Below, in pieces: positions 9,301 through 17,947 of a DNA stretch of 64,000 nt; position 1 is the stretch's first letter, and each line of letters begins with the position of its first letter. Both the position numbers and the translations under genes were made by a program. The notes below the pieces were generated by a model that searched no databases, was not told where the DNA came from, and saw nothing but the letters and a program-made list of their open reading frames with translations. The DNA comes from an uncultured Lachnospiraceae bacterium. GTDB lineage: Bacteria > Bacillota > Clostridia > Lachnospirales > Lachnospiraceae. The DNA lies in NCBI GenBank assembly GCA_947246015.1, contig CAMXQE010000005.1:59522-123521 (forward strand). The letters are read 5' to 3'.

Positions 9301-10051
9301 GACATTGGTTTCAATAGGTGCTTACGAGGAATTTGTGGATGTTTATCTGGACGGTGAGAAGCTGGAACAGGGAAGGGATTATACTTCCGAATCCGGAAGT
9401 ACAAGAATTACCATTCAGAGTCAGACCCTTGTGCGGCCTGGTACGGCGGGGACGCATACTTTGGGTATAGAGTTCAGGACAAAGGATACGGATGTCCTGA
9501 AACGTGCGGCACAGAATTACAGAATATCTTCGGATGCCTTACCTGAAAACGGAAAAGATGAAAATGGAAGCCGGCCGGATGGATATGAGGATTCAGGTTC
9601 AGATGCGGCAGGGCAGTCAGAAGGCGGCATTGCGGTTGCTTCCGCCGCAAAAGCGGCAGTCATAACCGCATCTGCAATCCATAATGAATCTGTAATATCT
9701 TATACCGTGGCTTCTGGGGATACACTATGGAAGATTGCAGAAAAGTTTTATGGTTCCGGTACTTATTGGCAGAAGATTTACGCAGATAATGCAGACCTGA
9801 TTCAGAATCCGGACAGAATTTATGCGGGACAGGTGATTTTGATATATGCGCTGATGGAAGATTCAGCTGTCGGTTCCGGCACAGAAGCGCGGACTTATAC
9901 AGTGGAAGCAGGGGATAATCTGTGGAAGATTGCCCAAAAAATTTATGGGAAGGGCTGGTATTGGAGAAAGATATTTCAGGCAAATGCAGATATCATCCAG
10001 GATGCAGAGAATATTTATGCAGGACAGGTGATTTTGATTCCAGAAGGATGA
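6383..10051 (+). CDS. Large secreted LysM protein at the head of the Tad locus (paralog A)
   Basis: From the ATG at 6383 (GGAAAGAGAG upstream) this is a 1222-residue exported protein. It opens with a signal peptide (KSVRQGLALFLAGVMLVSPL then SVSA) and an Asn/Glu-rich linker with repeated SENQTAGN-like units. Long beta-rich domains follow. Around residue 890-960 is an Ig-like putative-Ig (He_PIG) domain (PAGMEMHPNGEIYGVPDEIG). Near the C-terminus are two LysM modules, beginning YTVASGDTLWKIAEKFYG and YTVEAGDNLWKIAQKIYG. LysM binds peptidoglycan, so wall attachment is expected. It is homologous along most of its length to the gene at 26231, which closes the Tad locus. Its DNA looks more AT-rich than that paralog. 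Its role in pilus anchoring or adhesion is inferred. Confidence 0.88.
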   Translation: MKSVRQGLALFLAGVMLVSPLSVSAGEMPAGGSEDRTSGNEESENQTAGNHISENEVLENKNELQKEETEESSAVKQTEDGMVDKETADLSVYMMDEVCFNTGNHEYRIVNAPVSGNVIGDGCFGEDGSYTINIPEENPFFPYEVQFTYQGETASQWFMTPEDSVEIGGHTFYVSAYFDNTAITQMSLNIAGDTVVVYPEEKEFTDGEGIEALSLLPLEERNLWVDLSSYTPAEMSFISMDAIFSGSNKIGDTDKIVWRYAGVSPYGYNINESGTSLNLSYGTYNSDRTVWEMIVGEADQLASDNIRYNVELKITPSAHWVKPAVYTQDENGNRREISVAKYEYYDLSYLGFASYWADNKYPVRQLYITLPDVEMGDYTQAYVGLDFNALLYDSPRCSSLKISKQSKVGDGYEDIDITNQICNQDMLQVNAGELMSCDGNSSLYGISTYDADGHYIGYVQLDIRLKYSSNYGSSISFRMVDENGKFVVNSFRSKKADGCESYYPVLYKEYMADGIYYLKMSYSAGNYNDITAAYEGQYSSMAEAAAAGAADIKSFLFYEGSEESGYAGDYSKGIYFTVFEGEDGEAGQIIRRYCFQTENGTRYSPRMVTFDGLKRSDGTEVPCYIVPVTDDSYGEKNFCTILVGENEELMNLAPVFSVDEGVRLYTAGSGTPETSGASMHDFSNGAVMYTAAAENGKGAKNYWLQVLQARPGMGHLYINSLDDEDAHTREENGVIYSIREMMLDSYHYNWHDILLINAGTETIPNLSAELESDVVELDDYWTLSGNYGLAGFHTIKNETEHGQMPNFAQLRLRAKRGVEDGTEVSGTLTIKSGTTPLMVLTLTGAVGSPHIITEELPKELKCTLWVPYGTMIQNNNKYGWNEIQYSLSDGSLPAGMEMHPNGEIYGVPDEIGEFTFTVRMTNSAESFPDDTKTYTLVVEKNTDENVEVSTDAGYEIIQRVPDLHAGLMSTDSQTLVSIGAYEEFVDVYLDGEKLEQGRDYTSESGSTRITIQSQTLVRPGTAGTHTLGIEFRTKDTDVLKRAAQNYRISSDALPENGKDENGSRPDGYEDSGSDAAGQSEGGIAVASAAKAAVITASAIHNESVISYTVASGDTLWKIAEKFYGSGTYWQKIYADNADLIQNPDRIYAGQVILIYALMEDSAVGSGTEARTYTVEAGDNLWKIAQKIYGKGWYWRKIFQANADIIQDAENIYAGQVILIPEG

Positions 10052-10099
10052 TGCACTATCGTGTAATATCAATTTTAATTAGAACGGCGAGGGACGGAA

Positions 10100-11170
10100 A
10101 TGAGAATCAGGCTGATACTTTATTTATCGGATGCGGATTACGCAGCGAATTTGGAAAATCATTTTAAGAAACATTTTAGTGACAAGCTGGAATTATATAT
10201 ATACAGCAACAGGGATTCCCTGGAAAATGCCATAGCTGCAAGAAAGGCGGACATGCTTGTTCTGGATGAGGGGACTGCGGAGGCAGCCGGGAATATAGGC
10301 GATAAAATTCTGACCGCTTTTTTAGTAGCGGATACTTCAGGAGCCTTCCCCAATGAAATCCGCAAGTATCAGAAAATTGAAAATATATACAAAATACTGC
10401 TGAATCTGTATGCGGACAGGAAGGGAAATGATGACGCTTATAAAGATATGTTCCGTAATTCTTCCATTTATACATTCCAGCCGCTGAACGGGGGAGCAGG
10501 AGGAACCACGGTGGCCCTGGCATGTGCAAAGAGTCTGGTCCGGCAGAAGAAAAAGGTGTTTTACCTGAATATGGAAGATTTGGAGAGTACCTGTCTTTAT
10601 CTGAATACGGAAGGTTCCTATTCTTTGGATGATGTTCTGTTTGCACTGAAAAGCAGGAGGGGGAACCTGGCGATGAAGATAGAAAGTGCGGTAAGGACGT
10701 CTGCGGATGGTATTGATTACTTTTATCCATGCAAAAATCCGTATGATATGAAGGAAATTACAGCGGAGGAAATAAAAACGCTGGTTCGTGCACTGGTATC
10801 TTCCGGACAGTATGATGCAGTGATAGCCGACCAGAAACTTTGTATCGGGGAAACAGAAATCCAATTGATGGAAATGGCAGACAGGATATTCTGGGTATCC
10901 GATGGTACGGAAATCAGCGCATGTAAGTGCAGACGGGCGGAAGAGATGATTCTTGCGGTCGATAAGAAGAAAGATACGGATTTATACAGGAAAATAGAAA
11001 TCATATATAACGGTTTCAGCAATAAGAGCAGCAGGGAGATTTCGAACCGGATAAAGGTATTCGGCGGTTTTCCACGTTATGAAAATGCGGGATTTGCAGA
11101 AATTGTGGATAATCTGTCAAAGCTGGATGTATTTAAGCAGCTGTCAGAGGAAATGGAAAAAATGGAATAA
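10100..11170 (+). CDS. tadZ: TadZ/CpaE-like pilus localization ATPase-fold protein
   Basis: TadZ proteins are ParA/MinD-like factors that place the Tad apparatus at a cell site. The 356-residue product has a receiver-like N-terminal region (about 1-110). A MinD-type fold then begins at LNGGAGGTTVALACAKSL, with later KVFYLNMEDLEST and YDAVIADQKLCIGETE. The P-loop is degenerate: the deviant Walker A lysines of MinD are absent, so ATP hydrolysis may be weak or lost, as reported for some TadZ proteins. It sits directly upstream of the CpaF ATPase gene, the standard Tad order. Confidence in TadZ/CpaE membership is high; enzymatic activity is doubtful. Confidence 0.82.
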   Translation: MRIRLILYLSDADYAANLENHFKKHFSDKLELYIYSNRDSLENAIAARKADMLVLDEGTAEAAGNIGDKILTAFLVADTSGAFPNEIRKYQKIENIYKILLNLYADRKGNDDAYKDMFRNSSIYTFQPLNGGAGGTTVALACAKSLVRQKKKVFYLNMEDLESTCLYLNTEGSYSLDDVLFALKSRRGNLAMKIESAVRTSADGIDYFYPCKNPYDMKEITAEEIKTLVRALVSSGQYDAVIADQKLCIGETEIQLMEMADRIFWVSDGTEISACKCRRAEEMILAVDKKKDTDLYRKIEIIYNGFSNKSSREISNRIKVFGGFPRYENAGFAEIVDNLSKLDVFKQLSEEMEKME

Positions 11171-11218
11171 AAAATGGAAAAGATGGAATAAAAAGCAGAA
11201 TGAAGGAACAAAAGCAGA

Positions 11219-12454
11219 ATGAAGATTGAAGTAAATCAGATAGTAGACGAGGCTAAAAAATACATACTGGACAATCTGGCCCTGGCGAAACTGGATGATG
11301 AAGAACTGGAAGATAAGATTGAGGGCATCGTTGCGCAGATGCTGGAGGGACAGCCTGTTTCCGTAGCGGAAAAGGTGGATATTACGGAACGGATATTCAG
11401 TTCCATCAGAGGCTTTGGATTATTAGATGTAATCATGAAAGATGATGATATTACAGAGGTGATGATTAACGGGCCGGAAGAGATTTTTATAGAAAAATCC
11501 GGAAGGCTGCACCGGTTACAGGACCGGTTTGAGAGCGAACGGCAGTTAGAGGATATCATACAGAGGATTGTAGGGTTAGCCGGAAGGGAAGTGAATCAGG
11601 CCAATCCGATTGTAGATACCAGATTAAGTGACGGCTCACGTGTCAATGTGGTTCTTCCTCCCATTGCGCTGAAGGGGCCGACTGTAACAATCAGAAAATT
11701 TTCCAAACAGCCGATGACAATCGGCCAGCTGATTCAATACGGTTCCATTGACGAGGAAGTAGCGAAGGTGCTGGAACTTCTTGTAAAGGCGAAGTACAAC
11801 ATTATTGTAAGCGGCGGGACGGGTTCCGGAAAAACTACCTTTTTAAATGCTTTGTCCAATTTCATTCCAAAGGACGAGCGTGTCATAACAATAGAGGATT
11901 CCGCGGAACTACAGATTGCCGGAGTGGAAAATCTGGTCGCTTTGGAAACGAGGAACGCCAATACCACCGGAAGCGGGGCCGTGACGATACAGGATTTGAT
12001 TAAATCAGCATTGAGGATGAGACCAGAACGGATTATTGTGGGAGAAGTCAGAGGCGCAGAGGCACTGGATATGCTGCAGGCCATGAATACAGGGCATGAC
12101 GGTTCTTTATCTACCGGTCATGCAAATTCTACCGGCGATATGCTGAGCCGTTTGGAAACCATGGTACTGCGCGGAGCGGACAATCTTCCGTTGGCAGCGG
12201 TCCGGCAGCAGATTGCATCTGCTGTGGACATTATCATTCAGCTGTCGAGGCTGAGGGATAAAAGCAGGAAAACAATGGAAATTACGGAAGTGCTGGAATG
12301 TGAGAACAATCAGATTAAACTGAATCCGCTTTATAAGTTTGAAGAAGATGAAAATACGACATTTGAAAAAGTATCGGGAAAACTGCTGCGGACAGGCAAT
12401 CCGCTGAAAAATGATTATAAGCTAAAGCTTATGGGATATCAGAACAATATATAA
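11219..12454 (+). CDS. tadA: TadA/CpaF-family secretion ATPase
   Basis: This is the hexameric motor ATPase of the Tad pilus, cytoplasmic at the membrane base. The 411 residues carry an N-terminal helical domain and IMKDDDITEVMINGPEEIFI typical of CpaF. They also carry the Walker A IIVSGGTGSGKTTFLNAL, the Asp-box RVITIEDSAELQ, the Walker B region RPERIIVGEVRGAEALDML, and the His-box GHDGSLSTGHANS. AAGGA lies 11 nt before the ATG. The TadZ gene is upstream and TadB/TadC follow, so the core motor-platform set is complete. The protein is full length with intact catalytic motifs. Confidence 0.95.
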   Translation: MKIEVNQIVDEAKKYILDNLALAKLDDEELEDKIEGIVAQMLEGQPVSVAEKVDITERIFSSIRGFGLLDVIMKDDDITEVMINGPEEIFIEKSGRLHRLQDRFESERQLEDIIQRIVGLAGREVNQANPIVDTRLSDGSRVNVVLPPIALKGPTVTIRKFSKQPMTIGQLIQYGSIDEEVAKVLELLVKAKYNIIVSGGTGSGKTTFLNALSNFIPKDERVITIEDSAELQIAGVENLVALETRNANTTGSGAVTIQDLIKSALRMRPERIIVGEVRGAEALDMLQAMNTGHDGSLSTGHANSTGDMLSRLETMVLRGADNLPLAAVRQQIASAVDIIIQLSRLRDKSRKTMEITEVLECENNQIKLNPLYKFEEDENTTFEKVSGKLLRTGNPLKNDYKLKLMGYQNNI

Positions 12455-12488
12455 AATGCATGTGGGAAAACGTTGAGAATAGAAAATA

Positions 12489-13310
12489 ATGAGAAGAAAA
12501 AACGAAGAAGCACAAATCAATACGAAACAGAATGAGGAACTTTATATTCCCATCAGGCCGATGATAGGAGAGGCGCCGGATTATCATATTTATGAAATGA
12601 GCAGAAATGAAAAGGCAGCGGCCTTTTTCATAGGACTGGCGGCAGGGATTTTGGTTGTCTATATTTTTTTCCGGAATCTGCCCGTAGGACTGGCAGTGGG
12701 AGTTATAGCAGGAATCAGGATACAGCCTCTTTTCAGGAAATATCTGTTGGAAAAAAGAAAACAGGAGCTGCTGCTGCAGTTTAAGGATTTGCTGGAGACA
12801 CTGACGGCTTCTTATTCGGCCGGATCCAATACACGGGACGCATTTTGCGATGCCATAGGGGATATGAGCGATATTTATGGAGAGGAATCAGATATTGTTT
12901 TGGAACTGCAGATTATTACGGCAGGTATGAACAGCAACCTGAACATCGAAGAACTGCTGAACAATCTTGCACAGCGCAGCGGACTGGATGATATCGAAAG
13001 CTTTGCCAATGTATTTGAAGTCAGTATGCGGCAGGGAACCAATATTAAGGATATCGTATCGTCTACAAGACAGGTCATCAATGACAAAATTGATATGGAA
13101 ATGCAGATAAAGACCCTGCTTACTTCCAACAAAAATGAGCTGAATATCATGCTGGTCATGCCCTTCGTGATTATGATTGCCTTAAGCGGGATGAGCGATA
13201 TTTCTATTGTATCCAATACACCGGTAAATGTTGTGACGAAGATTATCTGTATCGGCATCTTTTTCGGGGCCTATATGATTGGAAAGAAAATCGTGGATAT
13301 TAAATTATAG
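12489..13310 (+). CDS. tadB: TadB-like inner platform protein (T2SF domain)
   Basis: The 273-residue membrane protein belongs to the type II secretion system F family, which forms the platform that couples the motor to pilin extraction. Two hydrophobic segments near the N-terminus (about 45-85) precede a cytoplasmic helical T2SF domain (LLQFKDLLETLTASYSAGSN, then DIESFANVFEVSMRQGTNIK). Further membrane segments at the C-terminus include IMLVMPFVIMIALSG. It is spaced 34 nt from cpaF and 38 nt from tadC. TadB versus TadC naming follows order and is not separately tested. Confidence 0.87.
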   Translation: MRRKNEEAQINTKQNEELYIPIRPMIGEAPDYHIYEMSRNEKAAAFFIGLAAGILVVYIFFRNLPVGLAVGVIAGIRIQPLFRKYLLEKRKQELLLQFKDLLETLTASYSAGSNTRDAFCDAIGDMSDIYGEESDIVLELQIITAGMNSNLNIEELLNNLAQRSGLDDIESFANVFEVSMRQGTNIKDIVSSTRQVINDKIDMEMQIKTLLTSNKNELNIMLVMPFVIMIALSGMSDISIVSNTPVNVVTKIICIGIFFGAYMIGKKIVDIKL

Positions 13311-13348
13311 GACAGGATGACTGCGGAACCGGAATGGGAGGTGGATGA

Positions 13349-14221
13349 ATGGGTGCAAGTATATTTCAGATTGTCATGCTGATTCCGACGACGGTGCTTT
13401 GTATATTGTGGATAAAGCTGGCGGGACGGAAGTATGACGATAAGTATGAAACTATCCTGATGGGTCTGAATCCGGAAGATTACCGTTACACGGATTTGTT
13501 TCCCATCGGATTTGAACTGATGGAAAAGACACGCTTTAATATGAAATCCCAAAGGGGAAGAAAGCGGATTAAGGAATTGTCGGAGATACATGGAAAAAAG
13601 TATGCGGAATATTATTACTATGTATCGGTAGGAAGCAAATATGCATACGGCCTTACGATAGCGTCCGTCGTATTTCTGCTGGCGGTACTCGCCAATGATT
13701 TACTGGCGCTGATTCTTGGAATCGTAATCGGAGCATTGCTGCTCTGGTATTTGGATGAACTGGTGAACGATAAGCTGGAAGAACGCAGGGAAGAACTGCT
13801 GTTGGATTTCCCGCAGGTGTTATCCAAACTGACTTTACTGGTGAATTCCGGTTTGGTACTCCGTGAGGCATGGAAGAAAGTATCCTGTACGGGAGAGCGT
13901 GTGCTGTATCAGGAAATGCGCAAAACAACAGAGGAACTGGCCAACGGGATATCGGAGACAGAGGCTTATCAGAACTTTGCAAACAGATGTGCGCTGAAAG
14001 AAATACGGAAGTTTTCCAATATGATAACGCAGAATCTTCAAAAGGGAACGTCGGAACTGACCTTTTACTTAAAAGAAATGTCAGAGGAGATGTGGGAGGC
14101 AAAAAAGAATACAGTGATGCAGAAAGCGCAGGATGCCAACAGCAAACTGCTGATGCCCACATCCATTATCTTTATCGGGATACTGGTAATGGTCATGGTG
14201 CCTATGTTTACCAGTATGTAA
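13349..14221 (+). CDS. tadC: TadC-like inner platform protein (T2SF domain)
   Basis: This is the second F-type platform protein of the locus, 290 residues. It starts at an ATG preceded by GGGAGGTGG. It has an N-terminal membrane segment (SIFQIVMLIPTTVLCILWI), a paired hydrophobic hairpin near 95-135 (LAVLANDLLALILGIVIGA), and a T2SF domain with LLLDFPQVLSKLTLLVNSGLV in two blocks and a later QNLQKGTSELTFYLKEMS. It ends in a membrane segment IIFIGILVMVMVPMF. It presumably heterodimerises with the TadB-like protein just upstream. Confidence 0.87.
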   Translation: MGASIFQIVMLIPTTVLCILWIKLAGRKYDDKYETILMGLNPEDYRYTDLFPIGFELMEKTRFNMKSQRGRKRIKELSEIHGKKYAEYYYYVSVGSKYAYGLTIASVVFLLAVLANDLLALILGIVIGALLLWYLDELVNDKLEERREELLLDFPQVLSKLTLLVNSGLVLREAWKKVSCTGERVLYQEMRKTTEELANGISETEAYQNFANRCALKEIRKFSNMITQNLQKGTSELTFYLKEMSEEMWEAKKNTVMQKAQDANSKLLMPTSIIFIGILVMVMVPMFTSM

Positions 14222-14300
14222 CAGGAGAAGAAGTTCGCAGGCGTCAAAGGATGCCGCCTTGGAACTTACTATATATTTAAGAAAACAGGAGGAAGATAAG

Positions 14301-14534
14301 ATGAGAAGTTTTATGCAGAAAGCAAAGGTAAAGGCACAGTGTGCGGCGCTTAGGGGAAAGATGGAAGTAAGGGAATTTTTTGCAGGGGAGAAAGGGGCTT
14401 CGGATATGGTGACGGTCATCATACTGATTGTCATCGTAATTGCGGTAGCTGCAATTTTCAGGGAACGTCTGCTGGCATTGGTGGGAAGCCTGTTCGATAA
14501 GCTGGACAGCAGTGTGGCAGGTGCGGATTTATAA
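14301..14534 (+). CDS. flp: Flp-type (Flp1-like) type IVb pilin
   Basis: This small prepilin is the likely major pilus subunit. The start at 14301 follows GGAGGAAG and gives 77 residues. A basic, hydrophilic leader of about 35 residues ends at GEKGASDM. One hydrophobic helix (VTVIILIVIVIAVAAIF) and a short tail RERLLALVGSLFDKLDSS follow. The KG-A junction just before the hydrophobic segment is a plausible cleavage site for the A24 peptidase encoded at 18699. Its position immediately after tadC and before TadE genes is normal for Gram-positive Tad loci. Confidence 0.87.
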   Translation: MRSFMQKAKVKAQCAALRGKMEVREFFAGEKGASDMVTVIILIVIVIAVAAIFRERLLALVGSLFDKLDSSVAGADL

Positions 14535-14563
14535 GAAGGAAGCGTAAGGAAATGGGGTAAACC

Positions 14564-15268
14564 ATGTTTTGGAAGAATGGAGAGGACAGGGATAAGGGAG
14601 CCGTCATGGTGGAGGCAACGATTTATATGCCGGTTACTATTATGTTAGTCATGTTCTTAATATATTTCGGGCTTTTCAGGCTCCAGCAGCAGGCGCTGCT
14701 CCATCAGGTTCAGAGGGTTGCGCTGCAGACTGCCAGGGAAGCAGCATATCCGGGCTACCGGGCGTTTGGAACCAACCTCAGCAATGAAGTGGATTTTGAC
14801 TGGGGAGATGAGCAGGTGCCGGCGGCGGAGACCATAGAGAATTATTATGAGCTGTCCCATGACAGTCTGAAGGTTCTTTACAGGGAATTGAATATCTTCG
14901 GAAGGAGCTGGATTCATGACTCGGATGTGGAACGTTATCTGTCCGGCCTGACCGATAAGGTTAAGCTGTTTGCCCTGGGAAACATCGTGGAAGAAAAATA
15001 TTACATCAGAAAAGGTTTTTTCGTAGATTCCGTGGAAGTGAAGGTTTCTTATACCCTTCCTACGCCGGCTTCCTTCCGTTTTTTTGAGATAGAAGATATG
15101 GTGGAACTGGATTCCGCGGCTTTCTCCGTTGCGCTCAATCCCACGGATTTTGCAAGGAATACAGACCTGGCCGTGGATGCGGTCAATGCGGCGGCTGAAA
15201 TACTGGGATTCTCAGAAGGGTTCCAGTCGGTTGTGGGGAAAGCGAAGAAATTAATCGGATACTTATAG
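14564..15268 (+). CDS. tadE: TadE-like minor pseudopilin (first copy)
   Basis: The 234-residue protein has the TadE signature. A short charged leader ends in DKGAVMVEATIYMP. A hydrophobic helix VTIMLVMFLIYFGLFRL then continues into an amphipathic segment with QTAREAAYPGYR. The rest is a soluble extracytoplasmic domain without a family I recognise. The KGA..VE block fits prepilin-type processing. TadE/F proteins are minor components that aid pilin processing and assembly. It is followed 18 nt later by the DUF5702 gene. Confidence 0.82.
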   Translation: MFWKNGEDRDKGAVMVEATIYMPVTIMLVMFLIYFGLFRLQQQALLHQVQRVALQTAREAAYPGYRAFGTNLSNEVDFDWGDEQVPAAETIENYYELSHDSLKVLYRELNIFGRSWIHDSDVERYLSGLTDKVKLFALGNIVEEKYYIRKGFFVDSVEVKVSYTLPTPASFRFFEIEDMVELDSAAFSVALNPTDFARNTDLAVDAVNAAAEILGFSEGFQSVVGKAKKLIGYL

Positions 15269-15286
15269 AAGGATGGGAAAGCTGGC

Positions 15287-17947
15287 ATGTTACATTTCTG
15301 TCAAACATACAAAGGAGCCATATCGGTATTTTTGTCCCTGATACTCCTGCCTGTTTTTATGCTGGCAGGAGTTATTATTGACGGGAGCAGGATTTATGCG
15401 GCCCGCAATATCGTATCGGGAGCGGGCGATTTGGCCATGAATGCGGCGCTGGCCGATTATGACCCGGTACTGAAGGATATGTACAGTCTGTTTGCCATGG
15501 CAAATGACGAGGTGTCCGACGATACGGTGCAGACCTATTTTAAAGAGAGCTTCAATGCAGGAAATCTGGACGGGAGCGGCAGTTACAGCCGGCTTCCGGT
15601 ATATCTGACATTGGATGGGGGCAGCTTTAGCGTAAACAGGATAGAGGATACGGAATCGTACCAGACGGCGGTCATGCTCCAGCAGGTACTGGAATACTCC
15701 AAATACCGGATTCCGATTGCAATCGTAAATGACGGACTGTTAGACGGACTTGGTTCTTTTAAGGGAATGGATAAGAAAGTGGATGCCATCAAGAGCCAGC
15801 TGAAGTTTGAAGAAGAACTGACGGAACTTCAGCAGGTGCTGGAAAAGCTGAAAGAACAGTTGGACATACAGGATGAGCTGTATCTGTATTTTAAGAATGA
15901 ATATCCGGACGTGATTCCAAAAGCGGAGAGGAACTATGCCCTTATATCCAGGCTGCTGATTGCATCGGGGGTATTGCGCGGGGACGTGGGCCAGGAGAGC
16001 GGGACATGCAGGGATTTGATGGAAGAGTTCGTGGAAGAGGCGGGCGGTCTGGAAGGGGGAGGCGGCAGCGCTTATCAGACAGGACAGGCGGCAGCGGGGA
16101 ATTTTGAAGCTTTATATAAGATGAAGCGGATTTACAACGGTATCGACGATACCGACGAGGTATTTGACGGGCTGGAAGAAGGAACCGATGAGTGGAAGGA
16201 AGCAGAACAGCTTCTGGAAAACTATGCGGAAGCAGTGGAAAAGATGGGAGCATGTGAAGATACGCTCCATTCCTGCATTACGCCGCTGATTGCGGAAACG
16301 GATAAGAGTCTGCGCAAAGCGTATGAGAACGCGGACAAGGGAGCGGAATGCACGGAGGAAATCATAAAATTATCGAAAAAGGTGATTGAGAAAAATTCGG
16401 AAGGCAGTTCACTGAAAAATGCCCACAAGGATTTCGGGGAAAAAATCGGGCAGCTGGAGGACCAGAACCTGAAAACGCCCATGCAGGAGGAATATAACGA
16501 TTACAGCAGACTGCTTGATAACGATAAAGTGGAAAGGCTGATTACACAGACGGAAAACAATAAAATCTTTTATGAGGAAACCAGAACCGGCGTGGAGGGA
16601 ATTACGTTCTGCAGTAAGGAAATCAGTATTGCGGACTATACGTCGGATGATTTTTCCGGCAATGCGGGCGCCTATTCGGGAGGAGTGACTTCCAATGGCA
16701 GTCTGAATCAGCAGGGAGGCAGTTTTTATCAGACAGAGTTTAGGGGAAGTGATTTTGTTACTTCCGTGGAAATCGAAGACCTGCGGATAGAAGAATTTTA
16801 TCAGTTTGTACAGGAAAAATGCGATACCAGCAACGTGGACGAGGGCAGGAAGCAGGCGGAAATAGAGAAAGCCAACGACAATCTTGCCAAAGGAAACGAG
16901 ACAAAAGAAAGGCTTGAAAGGGATGATGTATCCACCCGGCCGGTGGACCTGAGTGATGTGCCGACGGCTTGGCTGGAACAGATGGGAAGTACGGAGGCGG
17001 AAGTGAAGATTGAAACGGAAGGCTCTGCTGATGATAATGATTCCAGAAAGAAAGCTTCCCAATCCGTACGCAATTCGCTGGACGAGGTGAAGGAGAAAAC
17101 CACAGGACTCAACGATTTATCCGGAACGGTGGTAAACGGCAGTATTAACGGCGCAGTGATGCAGGTGACGGAAGCCATACTTGTATCCGGTTACGAAAGC
17201 CGGATGTTCAGCTACTATACAGTGGATAAGGATGAAAACGGAAATGCGGAAACAAAGAATTCTTTAACCGGTTATGAGTTTTCCGCGGAAAATAATGTGA
17301 TGTACCAGAGTGAAATGGAATATATGCTGTTTGGTAAGGATGTGCCGGCTAAGAATGTACGGAATGCCAAAAACAGTATTTTTGCAATCCGGTATGGATT
17401 AAATGCCATCGGGGCATTTTCCAGTTCCACACTCCGTGCAGAGGCGGATGCGGCGGCAGCGGCCATTGTAGGGGCTACCGGGGGAACCGCTTCGTTTGCG
17501 CTTCCCCTGATAAGGAGCGTCATCATTTTGGGAACTACTTATGTGGAAACGGATGAGGATATGAGTGCCCTGCTGGACGGGAAAGCGGTAACGGTAGTGA
17601 AATTCGGGACAGGCTGGCATCTTACCGGATTTTCGGGAGAGAGCAGTACGGATTTTAAGCTGGATTATCACCAGTATTTAACGCTTTTCCTGATGGTAAA
17701 CAATCTGTTTGATTCCGGTGTGGCACAGTCGCTGGCGAGGACGGCGGATTGTGTGGAACTGAATGTCCGGAACAAGGGCTCCACGATGAAAGAGAAGCAG
17801 ACGATGATTGCTTTGGATGCCTCCGTGAATCTGGAAACCATGTTTATGAAAAACGTGGCGGCGGAACTGAGGGCGCAGGGAAGGAATGCAAGAGATGTGG
17901 ATGACGGGGATTATAAGGTGCGGTACCATGGAATACTCGGATATTGA
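15287..17947 (+). CDS. DUF5702 / TadG-like large pseudopilin-type protein
   Basis: The 886-residue protein begins with a short leader, then YKGAISVFLSLILLPVFMLA as a single membrane helix and DGSRIYAARNIVSGAGDLAM. This matches the DUF5702 N-terminus seen in clostridial Tad loci and resembles TadG. A long extracytoplasmic region includes coiled-coil-rich stretches (around 165-215 and 380-440) and a C-terminal alpha/beta-looking part with a hydrophobic Ala-rich patch near 715-740. Function is not established; a tip or shaft-associated role is plausible because it carries the same KG-A leader junction as the pilin and TadE genes. Its 3' end overlaps the next gene by 20 nt. Confidence 0.8.
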   Translation: MLHFCQTYKGAISVFLSLILLPVFMLAGVIIDGSRIYAARNIVSGAGDLAMNAALADYDPVLKDMYSLFAMANDEVSDDTVQTYFKESFNAGNLDGSGSYSRLPVYLTLDGGSFSVNRIEDTESYQTAVMLQQVLEYSKYRIPIAIVNDGLLDGLGSFKGMDKKVDAIKSQLKFEEELTELQQVLEKLKEQLDIQDELYLYFKNEYPDVIPKAERNYALISRLLIASGVLRGDVGQESGTCRDLMEEFVEEAGGLEGGGGSAYQTGQAAAGNFEALYKMKRIYNGIDDTDEVFDGLEEGTDEWKEAEQLLENYAEAVEKMGACEDTLHSCITPLIAETDKSLRKAYENADKGAECTEEIIKLSKKVIEKNSEGSSLKNAHKDFGEKIGQLEDQNLKTPMQEEYNDYSRLLDNDKVERLITQTENNKIFYEETRTGVEGITFCSKEISIADYTSDDFSGNAGAYSGGVTSNGSLNQQGGSFYQTEFRGSDFVTSVEIEDLRIEEFYQFVQEKCDTSNVDEGRKQAEIEKANDNLAKGNETKERLERDDVSTRPVDLSDVPTAWLEQMGSTEAEVKIETEGSADDNDSRKKASQSVRNSLDEVKEKTTGLNDLSGTVVNGSINGAVMQVTEAILVSGYESRMFSYYTVDKDENGNAETKNSLTGYEFSAENNVMYQSEMEYMLFGKDVPAKNVRNAKNSIFAIRYGLNAIGAFSSSTLRAEADAAAAAIVGATGGTASFALPLIRSVIILGTTYVETDEDMSALLDGKAVTVVKFGTGWHLTGFSGESSTDFKLDYHQYLTLFLMVNNLFDSGVAQSLARTADCVELNVRNKGSTMKEKQTMIALDASVNLETMFMKNVAAELRAQGRNARDVDDGDYKVRYHGILGY

